Assembly: GCA_027078675.1 (NCBI GenBank)
Contig: JALWWX010000243.1
Location: 1 to 33,485 of the forward strand
Length of the DNA stretch: 33,485 nucleotides
DNA from: Aquificales bacterium
GTDB lineage: Bacteria > Aquificota > Aquificia > Aquificales > Aquificaceae
Direction of reading: 5' to 3'
Of the stretch, positions 1 to 9,070 are shown in pieces. The position numbers and the translations under genes are program-made. Below the pieces are notes generated by a model. It was not told where the DNA came from. It made no database searches and saw nothing but the letters and a program-made list of their open reading frames with translations. Each line of letters opens with the position of its first letter. Position 1 is the stretch's first letter.

Positions 1-2
1 CC

Positions 3-317
3 GGAAGGGTTGATGAAGCAAAGATAGAAACAACCAAGGTACAGATGAAAGCAATAAAGGACGCATTAGAGCAGTACAGACTTGACAACGGAAGATATCC
101 CACAACGGAACAAGGTCTTAAAGCCCTTGTTGAAAAACCTACCGTTCCTCCAATTCCGCCGAGATGGAAAAGGTATCTTGATTCTGTACCCAAGGATGCA
201 TGGGGCAATGATTTTATTTACATATCACCCGGTGTTAATCGTCCCTATGAGCTTAGATCACCTGGACCTGATGGAGAGGAGGGAACAGAAGACGACATTG
301 ATATATGGGAACAATAG
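3..317 (+). CDS. gspG: Type II secretion system major pseudopilin GspG, C-terminal part (5' truncated by window edge)
   Basis: Open frame from base 3: [42 protein letters not shown]...[13 protein letters not shown]...DIDIWEQ; typical GspG core. Confidence 0.9.
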   Translation, partial: GRVDEAKIETTKVQMKAIKDALEQYRLDNGRYPTTEQGLKALVEKPTVPPIPPRWKRYLDSVPKDAWGNDFIYISPGVNRPYELRSPGPDGEEGTEDDIDIWEQ

Positions 318-585
318 AGGCTTCACCCTTATAGAAACCCTCATAGCCCTATCCATAATTGTTATAGCCTTTACAGTATTTCTTGACCTGCTTGCAAGAG
401 CAAGATATATGCTTGAGGAAGAAGCACGCAGATATGAGGATATGATCGTACTTGATAACAAGATAAAAAGGGGGGAGTTAAAGGATGTTAAAATAAGGGA
501 AAAGGCGGTTAAAGATTTTCCCGGTTTAAGGGAAGTCATTTACATTTACAACACAGTATCCTTCAAAAGATATGAACAGAGATAA
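298..585 (+). CDS. Type II secretion minor pseudopilin (GspI/GspH-like), prepilin-type N-methylation signal
   Basis: Prepilin motif [28 protein letters not shown]. Start uncertain: TTG at 298 (overlapping the gspG end) or ATG at 271. Confidence 0.75.
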   Translation: MIYGNNRGFTLIETLIALSIIVIAFTVFLDLLARARYMLEEEARRYEDMIVLDNKIKRGELKDVKIREKAVKDFPGLREVIYIYNTVSFKRYEQR

Positions 586-1081
586 TAAGGCTTTTACACT
601 TGTAGAAATACTTATCGTACTTACCCTGTTCGGTCTTATCTTCGGACTGATAGCCTTTTCCTTCCATAATATGGTAAAGAACAGCATAAATCTTGTGGAT
701 CTGGGAGAGGATATAAAAAGTAAGGCAAGGCTTTTTTGGGACATACAAAGGGCTATATTGTCCGCAAAGGATATGTATATTGAGGAGGATGGAGAAAACT
801 CAAGACTTTATTTGATTACCGCGGGGGGCTTATTTGAAGAAGGTGTGGTTAAAGCTGTGTTTTTTGTTGAAGAGGGGTTTCTTAAATATGAAGAATTCCC
901 GTATGATTATGGAGACATAAGATATACTGGGGAAGGCAAAATTTATAACCTCGCCAGGGTAAAGGAATTCAGGGTGGAAGCCTATAACGGCAGGAGAAGA
1001 TTAACGAACTTTAAGGGTATTCCCGAATTTGTAGTTATAAGAATAAATGGCCAGGAATTTACAGTAATCCCAATAAAGTAA
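572..1081 (+). CDS. Type II secretion minor pseudopilin (GspJ/GspH-like)
   Basis: N-terminal prepilin motif [29 protein letters not shown] directly after two other pseudopilin genes. Confidence 0.75.
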   Translation: MNRDNKAFTLVEILIVLTLFGLIFGLIAFSFHNMVKNSINLVDLGEDIKSKARLFWDIQRAILSAKDMYIEEDGENSRLYLITAGGLFEEGVVKAVFFVEEGFLKYEEFPYDYGDIRYTGEGKIYNLARVKEFRVEAYNGRRRLTNFKGIPEFVVIRINGQEFTVIPIK

Positions 1082-1607
1082 GAAGAAGTCTCGGGGACAT
1101 ACCCATCACCGTATAAAAGTCCCCTTCTATCCTTTCTATGAAGGAAGCCCCGTAATCCTGTATACCGTAAGAACCTGCTTTATCAAGAGGAGACCAAGAT
1201 TCTACATATTTTATAATTTCATCCTCTCCAAGCTTTCTGAATTTTACCCTCGTAATATCGTGACCTATTCTCCTGTAAGATTTTCCCACCACAGCTATAG
1301 CAGTAACCACATTGTGCCATCTGCCTGAAAGGTCCTTCAGCATATTTATTGCATCTTCTTTGTCCCTGGGTTTACCGAAGGTTTTATTATCAAAGAAAAC
1401 TATTGTGTCAGAACCTATAACTACCGCATCTTTGTGTTTAAGCCATACCTTATAAGCCTTCTTAAAAGCAAGCTTCCTCGCATTTATGACTGGATGCCAA
1501 TGGACAGGTTCCTCTTCTATATTAGGATCTACAGCCTCAAAGCTAAAACCGAGCATACTCATTATCTGTTGTCTCCTCTTTGATGATGAAGCGAGTATGT
1601 ACCTCAT
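1059..1607 (-). CDS. maf: Maf-like nucleoside triphosphate pyrophosphatase
   Basis: MRYILASSSKRRQQIMSMLGFSFEAVDPNIEE...VIGSDTIV...GRWHNVVTAIAV...YGIQDYGASFIERIEGDFYTVMGMS; classic Maf motifs. Start moved to M18 of the listed ORF, with GGAGG upstream. Confidence 0.92.
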   Translation of the reverse strand: MRYILASSSKRRQQIMSMLGFSFEAVDPNIEEEPVHWHPVINARKLAFKKAYKVWLKHKDAVVIGSDTIVFFDNKTFGKPRDKEDAINMLKDLSGRWHNVVTAIAVVGKSYRRIGHDITRVKFRKLGEDEIIKYVESWSPLDKAGSYGIQDYGASFIERIEGDFYTVMGMSPRLLLTLLGLL

Positions 1608-1696
1608 TATGTGCCTCCGAATATGAGGAGATATATAAGGTAAGCTATCAACACACACAAAGAACAGGCAACAATAAGCTTAATTAACTTAGTCAT
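1607..1696 (-). CDS. Putative 29-aa single-TM small protein upstream of maf
   Basis: Reverse-strand reading: MTKLIKLIVACSLCVLIAYLIYLLIFGGT*; the TAA stop overlaps the maf ATG (TAATG) and its 3' end contains the maf SD (GGAGG). Below the ORF track size cutoff. Confidence 0.45.
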   Translation of the reverse strand: MTKLIKLIVACSLCVLIAYLIYLLIFGGT

Positions 1697-1717
1697 CCTT
1701 TATAATTAAGTATACCA

Positions 1718-2680
1718 ATGATAAACAAATTGGTAGAAAAACTGAAAGGCAAACTTATTCAAACCCACACATCCTGGGTTATACTTCTTGATGATATAGT
1801 TTATAAGATAAAGAAGCCCGTAAACTTCGGCTTTCTTGACTATTCAACCCTTGAAAAAAGGAAACTTTTCTGTGAAAGGGAAGTTGAACTTAACAGAAGG
1901 CTATGCAGTTATATATATCTGGGAGTTGTTCCCATAAGTATGGTTAACGGAGATCCCCAGATAGAAAATTCCTCAAACGTAGTTGAATATGCGGTGAAGA
2001 TGAGAAGGATAGATGATAAAAACTTGTTAATAAACAGACTAAATGATATAAAAGATGAGGAAATAAGAAGTATCGCAAGAAAGATTGCATGTTTTCACAA
2101 GAATGCGCGCAAAACCCCTGAGTACGGAAGAATAGAAGTTATGAAATTTAATACGGATGAAAATTTTGAGCAGGTTAAACCTTTTATAGGAAAAACCATT
2201 TCTGCAGAAGATTATGAATATATAAAAGAGAAGACAAATTCATTCTATGAAAGATACAGTTATCTTTTTAACAAGAGAATTTCCGAAGGGAAAATTGTTG
2301 ACGGACACGGAGATATAAGGCTGGAACATGTTGCCTTCCTTGATGAAGGTATATGTATATTTGACTGTATTGAATTTAATGAGAGGTTCAGATGCGGTGA
2401 TATGGTAAATGATATGTGTTTCTTGTCAATGGAATTGGAATTCATGGATAGAAGGGATTTGGCTAAAGTATACGAGGAAACATACTTCGGGGAAACAAAA
2501 GATGAAGAGTTTTATACAGTACTACCTTTCTTCAAAACTTACAGAGCCTTTGTAAGGGGAAAGGTTTACAGTTTTATGCTTAATGATCCTCACATAAAGG
2601 GAGAAGAAAAAGAGATGGCTTTAAAAAAAGCAAAGGGATTTTTTTCTCTAAGTAGAGAATATGCGGTAGAAATAAGTTAA
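1718..2680 (+). CDS. Aminoglycoside phosphotransferase-like kinase family protein (COG2187-like)
   Basis: QTHTSWVILLDDIVYKIKKPVNFGFLDYSTLEKRKLFCEREVELNRRL...VDGHGDIRLEHVAF...IFDCIEFNERFRCGDMVNDMCFLSMEL; kinase-like HGD and D motifs typical of this family. Confidence 0.75.
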   Translation: MINKLVEKLKGKLIQTHTSWVILLDDIVYKIKKPVNFGFLDYSTLEKRKLFCEREVELNRRLCSYIYLGVVPISMVNGDPQIENSSNVVEYAVKMRRIDDKNLLINRLNDIKDEEIRSIARKIACFHKNARKTPEYGRIEVMKFNTDENFEQVKPFIGKTISAEDYEYIKEKTNSFYERYSYLFNKRISEGKIVDGHGDIRLEHVAFLDEGICIFDCIEFNERFRCGDMVNDMCFLSMELEFMDRRDLAKVYEETYFGETKDEEFYTVLPFFKTYRAFVRGKVYSFMLNDPHIKGEEKEMALKKAKGFFSLSREYAVEIS

Positions 2681-2703
2681 AATAATGAAGCGGGAGGTAG
2701 AAG

Positions 2704-3939
2704 ATGAAGGGCAGGGGCAAGCTATTACTGTTTATAGTTGTGGTTTTCCTATGCTTTAAGTATTCGGAGGCTGTTCCTTCTTTTGCAAGACAGATGAATA
2801 CATCATGTAATACATGTCATTCACCTCACAGCTTTCCGTCCCTTAATTCTTACGGTAGGTTTTTCAAAGCTTCTGGATACACACAAATAAGACAACCCAC
2901 CATAAAGGAAGCGGATTTTCTTTCTATACCTAAGGTGTTGAATTTATCAATTGTTGCAAAGCTTAAAGTGACAGGAGAAAGTAGAAAAGTAAACAGAGAT
3001 GAGATTTTCGAAAGAAGAATACAACTTCCAGACGAATGGACACTTTTCTCTGGAGGTAGGATTAGCAAAAACGTTGGATATATAGCAGAAGGAGCTGCAG
3101 ATGCTTTTACCCTGCGTATACCTTTCGTAATAGGAACGAAGAAAAACTACTTTGGTATAGTTCCCTATACCACTTATACGCTCGGTGCACCTGCTGTTTT
3201 TGAAGTAATGAACACAGGTGCGATAAGTAATTTAGTAATACTTGAAACCTCAGAAGTCATATCAGCGCAACAGTATATAGGCACTGGTACACCTGCAACA
3301 GGTATAGGGTTTTACTATTACAGCAATCTGTTTTATGTAACGGGAGCATTGTGGGCACCCTTTTACGGAAGGGATATAACAACCCTTGATATAAAAGAAC
3401 TTTCCAATTATGGGCGAGTGGCATTTACTCCAAACGTCGCGGGGTGGGATATAGGTGTAGGGTTGCAGTACTGGGGTGGTAAAACTGTTGTTAGGAACAA
3501 TACAGGGGAGACAATTATAGTAAATTCACCCGTGGGTAGTATAAGTATAGATCCGGGCAAAGAGGAATCCCTGTTCACCCGGGCGCTAGCACTGGATTTC
3601 CAGGCTATGGGTTACATAAGAAACATACCCTTGGGTGTATTTCTTACCTACGGTCAGTCTCCCTTATCAAAAACAGGAGAACCAACAAACATATTTAATA
3701 CAAATCCACAACTTGAGAAGACGGTAATAACAGGCCTCGTTGAACTCGGTGTTATTCCTGATATTATAAACGTTTCTCTCGGCTATAGAAAAGCAAGAAA
3801 TGAAGGCAGGGATGATAATGCGTATATCTTCGGAGCAAAGTATCATCTCCACAGGAATGTCCAATTCCAGGTCAATTACATATCCGAGACGGATAGGAAG
3901 GCAAGTACATTCATGTCTATGCTTTACACAGCCTTCTAA
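2704..3939 (+). CDS. Cyc2-like fused monoheme c-type cytochrome / outer-membrane beta-barrel protein
   Basis: Signal peptide MKGRGKLLLFIVVVFLCFKYSEA; PSFARQMNTSCNTCHSPHSFPSLNSYGRFFKASGY with a CNTCH heme motif (2806-2820), then an amphipathic strand-rich C-terminal region ending in a terminal F. Confidence 0.65.
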   Translation: MKGRGKLLLFIVVVFLCFKYSEAVPSFARQMNTSCNTCHSPHSFPSLNSYGRFFKASGYTQIRQPTIKEADFLSIPKVLNLSIVAKLKVTGESRKVNRDEIFERRIQLPDEWTLFSGGRISKNVGYIAEGAADAFTLRIPFVIGTKKNYFGIVPYTTYTLGAPAVFEVMNTGAISNLVILETSEVISAQQYIGTGTPATGIGFYYYSNLFYVTGALWAPFYGRDITTLDIKELSNYGRVAFTPNVAGWDIGVGLQYWGGKTVVRNNTGETIIVNSPVGSISIDPGKEESLFTRALALDFQAMGYIRNIPLGVFLTYGQSPLSKTGEPTNIFNTNPQLEKTVITGLVELGVIPDIINVSLGYRKARNEGRDDNAYIFGAKYHLHRNVQFQVNYISETDRKASTFMSMLYTAF

Positions 3940-3941
3940 TC

Positions 3942-4358
3942 ATGCCCATAGATGAGAAGCTTAAAGAAGAGGTCTACAACAAAGTAAGGGAATTTGGAAG
4001 AGAGTTGGATAGGATTATAAAGGCAAGGATTAAACAAGAGGAGAAGGAGGATCTTGAATTTGGAATCATTTTTGAGATAGAAGATGAGAATATTATAAAC
4101 TTGTGGAGGGAGGCGGTAACAGAAAATGCTTATATGGATATAGGGGATGTTGAAATAATGGAACACCATGACGGGGTTTATCTGAAAACAAAGTTTATAA
4201 ACCATGTAAAAAATTTCAGGGCGGAGAGAAATATAAGTATATGGAGCAACGGAAGGGTAGAGAAGGTTCACAACTTTTATATAGACACAGATAATATAAG
4301 GGGAAGAGTTGAAGAATCAGAAAGAAAACTGAGGGTAACAGTTAGGACAAAAGATTAA
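3942..4358 (+). CDS. Conserved hypothetical protein (138 aa)
   Basis: ORF in tight operon spacing (2 bp after the upstream gene, overlapping the lpxB start); no family recognised. Confidence 0.75.
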   Translation: MPIDEKLKEEVYNKVREFGRELDRIIKARIKQEEKEDLEFGIIFEIEDENIINLWREAVTENAYMDIGDVEIMEHHDGVYLKTKFINHVKNFRAERNISIWSNGRVEKVHNFYIDTDNIRGRVEESERKLRVTVRTKD

Positions 4359-5467
4359 TGAAGATAACCCTTTCTATAGGAGACATTTCAGCCTCAAACT
4401 ATATTTATCATATATTTAAAGAGGGTTTTGAAAGTTTTGATATATACGGTATAACTGATAAAAGACTGAAAGAGATAGGTATAAAAAGCTTAGGTAGTAT
4501 TGAAGATATTTCAGGCTTCGGTCTTTTTGAACTACTACCGAAACTTAAGAGAATATGGAAAGTTAAAAGGAATATGGAAAAACATCTTAAAAATACAGAT
4601 GTGCTTATAGTATGTGATGCTCCGGGTTTTAACATACCGCTTATAAAAAAAGCAAAAAGCTTTGGAGTTAAAAAGATCATTTACTTTATATCCCCCCAAA
4701 TTTGGGCATGGAAGGAAGAGAGGGTTCACGATATTGTCAGCTTTACAGATCATCTTATAGTTATCCTGCCCTTTGAGTTGGATATATATAAGAGTTTTGA
4801 AAATAAACATTTTAAAGTCCATTATGTAGGACATCCACTGGTTGACCTTGTAAAACCCCGTTTTGAAAAGGAAGAGTTTTTAAATATAACCGGAACGGAA
4901 GGGAAAATAGTAGGCATATTCCCCGGAAGCAGGGAGAGTGAGGTAAAGAGGATGGCACCCTATCTGTGTGAGATTTACAAAAGGGTATTTTCAAGAAAAG
5001 GCATTAAAGGTGCGGTACCTACATTTAAAAGTTACAGGTCAATTTTAAACAGATATTGCCAAGGCGACATAAGAATATTTGACGATACGGATTATAATTT
5101 AAGCTACGATATTATGAAGTACTCCGAATTTTCCCTTATAACATCGGGTACAGCATCCCTTGAAGCAACCTTACTAAAGAATCCTCATATAGTATTCTAC
5201 AGGATAAATCCCCTTACTTACAGGATAGCCAGGCTTGTTGTAAAATCAAGGTATATAAGTTTGCCCAACATAATAACAGGAAGTGAAATAGTGCCGGAAA
5301 TAATTCAGAAGGATGTAGATTTTGCCTGCGGTGTAGTTGAGGAATATTTTGGGAAAAAGGATTGGTATGAGAAATTTTATGAAGCCTCGGATTATATAAA
5401 GAAAAAACTAGGAGAGGAGGGAGTTATAGAAAAACTTAGGAACCTATTTTTAGAACTCATAAATTAG
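4358..5467 (+). CDS. lpxB: Lipid-A-disaccharide synthase
   Basis: DAPGFNIPLIKKAKSFGVKKIIYFISPQIWAWKEERV...YVGHPLVD...IVGIFPGSRESEVKRMAP...TSGTASLEATLLKNPHIVFYRINPLTY; LpxB signature motifs. Confidence 0.93.
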   Translation: MKITLSIGDISASNYIYHIFKEGFESFDIYGITDKRLKEIGIKSLGSIEDISGFGLFELLPKLKRIWKVKRNMEKHLKNTDVLIVCDAPGFNIPLIKKAKSFGVKKIIYFISPQIWAWKEERVHDIVSFTDHLIVILPFELDIYKSFENKHFKVHYVGHPLVDLVKPRFEKEEFLNITGTEGKIVGIFPGSRESEVKRMAPYLCEIYKRVFSRKGIKGAVPTFKSYRSILNRYCQGDIRIFDDTDYNLSYDIMKYSEFSLITSGTASLEATLLKNPHIVFYRINPLTYRIARLVVKSRYISLPNIITGSEIVPEIIQKDVDFACGVVEEYFGKKDWYEKFYEASDYIKKKLGEEGVIEKLRNLFLELIN

Positions 5468-6080
5468 AGCTTTTTTCTATAACAATTTCACCGAAAGGTT
5501 CATCCTGATAAATGTCAATAACACCGTCATAATAAAGATGCATAAGAGCCATAAACTGAGGAACAAATTTCATTCTGTCAAGAAAGGTTATAAAAGCTAT
5601 CCTCTTTCCTATGTCCATATCTTTCAAAAATTCCATGACCTCTTTAAGCACATCCTCAAATCTTGAAATATTAAGTGGTATCTTCCTTGTTGTAGATGTA
5701 CCTTTCCTTCTTTTACCCTCAGTCTTACTCTTTTTCCTTTTAATAATCCTTCTAACATTATTTTCTATCTCCGACCTTATATGAGGTTCTTCTTCCTCAA
5801 ACATCTCCACTATTTCCTTCAATGTGTATTCTTTTTTCCTTCTTGGTTTTCTTTCCGGCTTGGGAAATATTACCTCAACCTTCTTTTTAAGCAAGAATGC
5901 TGCAGCAACCACAGCCCCTGCAGGTATCCTAAGGTCCAGAATTTCCCTCCTCTTCAATTCCGCTATATACATGTTACTTAATTCAACTATATCAACCTTC
6001 CACGGATCAAGTTCACCCCTTTCTACGAGAGGCAAAACTAAGGAAAAGGGATGATCCTCAGCAAGGGCTTCTATCTTCAT
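5457..6080 (-). CDS. scpA: Segregation and condensation protein A
   Basis: FSLVLPLVERGELDPWKVDIVELSNMYIAELKR...AGAVVAAAFLLKKKVEVIFPKPE. Start at M6 of the listed ORF, preceded by GGAAAGG. Confidence 0.85.
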   Translation of the reverse strand: MKIEALAEDHPFSLVLPLVERGELDPWKVDIVELSNMYIAELKRREILDLRIPAGAVVAAAFLLKKKVEVIFPKPERKPRRKKEYTLKEIVEMFEEEEPHIRSEIENNVRRIIKRKKSKTEGKRRKGTSTTRKIPLNISRFEDVLKEVMEFLKDMDIGKRIAFITFLDRMKFVPQFMALMHLYYDGVIDIYQDEPFGEIVIEKSSNL

Positions 6081-6915
6081 AACACCTTTCCCCATAGAAG
6101 GTGAGATCCAGCAGATTTTTTAATGTATTCCTGAGATCTTTTCTGTGAACCACCATATCAATCATACCCTTTTCAAGTAAAAATTCTGATCGCTGAAAGC
6201 CCTCGGGCAAGCTCTGTTTTATTGTTTGCTCTATAACCCTCGGACCCGCAAATCCTATTAAAGCCTTCGGTTCCGCAATAATGATGTCTCCGAGAAAGGC
6301 AAAGCTTGCAGATACACCACCCATTGTGGGATTTGTTAATACAGTTATATAAGGAATTCCTTTTGATTTAAGCATGTTAACACCCATCGTTGTTTTAGCC
6401 ATCTGCATAAGGGAAAGTATTCCTTCTTGCATTCTTGCACCGCCAGATGCAGTGACCGCTATCAAGGGTGTACCTTCCTCACTTGCCAGCTGACATGCCC
6501 TATAAAACCTCTCTCCCACCACCGAACCCATACTCCCACCTATAAATTCAAAATCCATCAGGGCTACTATTACCCCCCTGCCGAGTATGGAACCTTTATA
6601 AATACTCATGGCTTCAGTACTACCTGATTTTTCCTTAGCTTCTTTCAATCTATCCTTATAACTCTTTTTATCTTTAAATTCCAAAGGATCTTCTGGTAGT
6701 ATATTCTCAAAGAGTTTCTCATAGCTGTTTTCATCCAGCAGAGACTCAACCCTTTCAGATATGTTCATGGGAAAATGATAATCACAACGAGGACAAACCT
6801 TAAGATTCATTAAAAGCTCCGGTATGTAAAGTATGGTTTTACACTCCGGACATTTTGTCCACAAGTTTTCCTTCCTTTTTTCCCTCTTCTTTAAAAATTT
6901 GTCAAATATTCCCAT
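6058..6915 (-). CDS. accD: Acetyl-CoA carboxylase carboxyltransferase subunit beta
   Basis: Zn finger CPECKTILYIPELLMNLKVCPRCDYHFPM and ASGGARMQEGILSLMQMAKT...TNPTMGGVSASFAFLGDIIIAEPKALIGFAGPRVIEQTI. Confidence 0.96.
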   Translation of the reverse strand: MGIFDKFLKKREKRKENLWTKCPECKTILYIPELLMNLKVCPRCDYHFPMNISERVESLLDENSYEKLFENILPEDPLEFKDKKSYKDRLKEAKEKSGSTEAMSIYKGSILGRGVIVALMDFEFIGGSMGSVVGERFYRACQLASEEGTPLIAVTASGGARMQEGILSLMQMAKTTMGVNMLKSKGIPYITVLTNPTMGGVSASFAFLGDIIIAEPKALIGFAGPRVIEQTIKQSLPEGFQRSEFLLEKGMIDMVVHRKDLRNTLKNLLDLTFYGERCYEDRSPC

Positions 6916-8206
6916 TCCTAACTATTATATTGAGATCATCATAAAACCTCGGATAAGATACCTTTACACATTCCGCGTTATCTATATGGGTTTCACCTTC
7001 CGCCACAAGTCCTGCAACAGTAAACGCCATTGCAATCCGATGATCCCCGTAAGTGTTTATTAAAGCTCCTTGAAGCTTACCCTTACCTTCTATACAAAAA
7101 CCGTCATCAAATTCTTCAACATTTACACCCATTCTCCTCAAATTAGTAACCACAGCCCTTATCCTGTCGCTCTCTTTTACCCTCAGCTCTTCCGCCTGCC
7201 TTACACAAGAGACACCGTCCGCAAACGCCATAACGATCGCAAGAATGGGTATCTCATCTATAAGTGAAGGCAGAATATCACCTTTTATGGTAACGGGTTC
7301 AAGCTTGTCCGCGGATTTTACCAATATATCCGCTACGGTTTCCCCGGAAATCTCCCTTACATTGATGTATTCTATTTTGCCCCCCATTCTTTTTAAAATA
7401 CGGAAAAATCCGTCCCTTGTAGGATTTACGAGTACATCCTTTAAAAGTATCTCGCTTCCCTCAAGAAGTGTAGCCAAACCCGCAAAGAAGGCTGAAGAAG
7501 AAGGATCCGCTGGACAGTAGATCTCCTCACCGTTTGGGATCTGACCCCCTCTAACTTTGATTATGTGCCCCTTCTCCGTTTCCATCTGCACAACCTCAAC
7601 ACCCATGTACTTAAGCATTCTCTCCGTGTGATCCCTGGACATGAAAGGTTCGGTAATCTCTGTTATACCTTCTGCAAACAGACCAGCTATCATAAGGGAA
7701 GACTTAACCTGTGCGGAAGACTTCTTATTAAAAAAAGAAATACCCTTAAGATTACCGCCCCTTATCGCTACGGGTAATCTATTACCACCTTCCCTTCCAT
7801 CAATAGTAGCACCCATTTCTCGCAAGGGCTTTACCACCCTAAGCATGGGTCTGTTTCTCAAACTTTCGTCACCCGTTATAACGCTGAAGAAGGGCTGGGT
7901 TGAGAGTAATCCTATTGTTAATCTTGCGGTTGTTCCAGAATTGCCCGCATCAAGGATATCAGCAGGTTCTTTAAATACACCCTTCCTACCTTCTATTAAA
8001 AGTTCCCTTCCCTTCTCTTCCACATTCACACCCAGCATCTTAACTATACTTAAGGTGGATCTTGTATCAGCGGAATCCAGCCATTCCCTTAAAAGTGTTT
8101 TCCCATTACCTATGGTACCGAGCAATATACCCCTGTGGGTTATGGATTTGTCAGAAGGTACTCTAAGCTCCCCTTCCACCTTTTTTATCCTACTTATCTT
8201 CATCAA
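6902..8206 (-). CDS. aroA: 3-phosphoshikimate 1-carboxyvinyltransferase (EPSP synthase)
   Basis: PSDKSITHRGILLG...LDAGNSGTTARLTIGLL...NRPMLRVVKPLREMGA...RVKESDRIRAV...YGDHRIAMAF. Confidence 0.96.
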   Translation of the reverse strand: MMKISRIKKVEGELRVPSDKSITHRGILLGTIGNGKTLLREWLDSADTRSTLSIVKMLGVNVEEKGRELLIEGRKGVFKEPADILDAGNSGTTARLTIGLLSTQPFFSVITGDESLRNRPMLRVVKPLREMGATIDGREGGNRLPVAIRGGNLKGISFFNKKSSAQVKSSLMIAGLFAEGITEITEPFMSRDHTERMLKYMGVEVVQMETEKGHIIKVRGGQIPNGEEIYCPADPSSSAFFAGLATLLEGSEILLKDVLVNPTRDGFFRILKRMGGKIEYINVREISGETVADILVKSADKLEPVTIKGDILPSLIDEIPILAIVMAFADGVSCVRQAEELRVKESDRIRAVVTNLRRMGVNVEEFDDGFCIEGKGKLQGALINTYGDHRIAMAFTVAGLVAEGETHIDNAECVKVSYPRFYDDLNIIVRNGNI

Positions 8207-9047
8207 TCATCAACCTCTTTTCCCTTATCCTCTCCAAATATTTACATAGCTTTTCCGATTCTCCTTTTTCAATCATCCTCTTTATATCAGAAAGGACATC
8301 CATATAAACATCTATAGCTTCTATTACATTATTGCTATTCTCCATAAAAATATCCCTCCACATCACTGGGTTACTTGCTGCAATCCTTGTAAAATCCTTA
8401 AAACCCGCGCCGGGGTACTTGAACAAATCAATCTCCTTGGACATTCTGTCTATGGTTTCTATTAAACCAAAGGCAACAGCATGAGGAAGATGGGAAACCG
8501 CACCGAATACATAATCGTGGGTAAAAGGATCCATAAATTCAACACGTGAGCCTATGGATCTCCACATATCAATAACCCTGTTCATAAATGCACCGTTTGT
8601 ATTTTCCGTGGGCGTTATTATCACCTTTTTACCTTTATATAGGTCCGATCTGCTGTATTCCACCCCTGATTTTTCCGTTCCCGCAATAGGATGACCGCCT
8701 ACAAATCTACCACCTAAAAAGGATTCCATTTTATAAACTATATTTCCCTTAACACTACCTATATCCGTAACTATCACATCCTCCTCTATCAAATCCTTTA
8801 AACATTCACCTATTTCTGTAAAGGTTCCAACGGGTGTTGCAATAATTACAATATCTAACTCTATACCTTTTATACAACCGAGATCCGTATAGCCGTAGTC
8901 TATTATTCCGAGATCCAGCGCCTTATCAATGGAATTCTTATCTATGTCTATACCGTAAATACTGTTACACAAACCCGCCTCCCTCAAAGAAAGGGCAAGC
9001 GACCCTCCCATAAAACCTACACCTATTATGCACACATTACCGAACAT
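8190..9047 (-). CDS. tyrA: Prephenate dehydrogenase
   Basis: VCIIGVGFMGGSLALSLREAGL...VGGHPIAGTEKSGVEYSRSDLY...AVSHLPHAVAFGL...GAGFKDFTRIAASNPVMWRDIF. Confidence 0.93.
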   Translation of the reverse strand: MFGNVCIIGVGFMGGSLALSLREAGLCNSIYGIDIDKNSIDKALDLGIIDYGYTDLGCIKGIELDIVIIATPVGTFTEIGECLKDLIEEDVIVTDIGSVKGNIVYKMESFLGGRFVGGHPIAGTEKSGVEYSRSDLYKGKKVIITPTENTNGAFMNRVIDMWRSIGSRVEFMDPFTHDYVFGAVSHLPHAVAFGLIETIDRMSKEIDLFKYPGAGFKDFTRIAASNPVMWRDIFMENSNNVIEAIDVYMDVLSDIKRMIEKGESEKLCKYLERIREKRLMIDEDK

Positions 9048-9070
9048 GCTTTTTTATTCTATCAGAAGCC

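Noticed and set aside
82-270. Upstream part of the 167-aa ORF in the gspG region
   Set aside because: Out-of-frame reading of gspG; the pseudopilin leader and motif place the start at 271 or 298.
7641-8249. 202-aa plus-strand ORF opposite aroA/tyrA
   Set aside because: Antisense shadow of two clearly recognised genes; low-complexity Ser/Leu/Pro composition and no family features.
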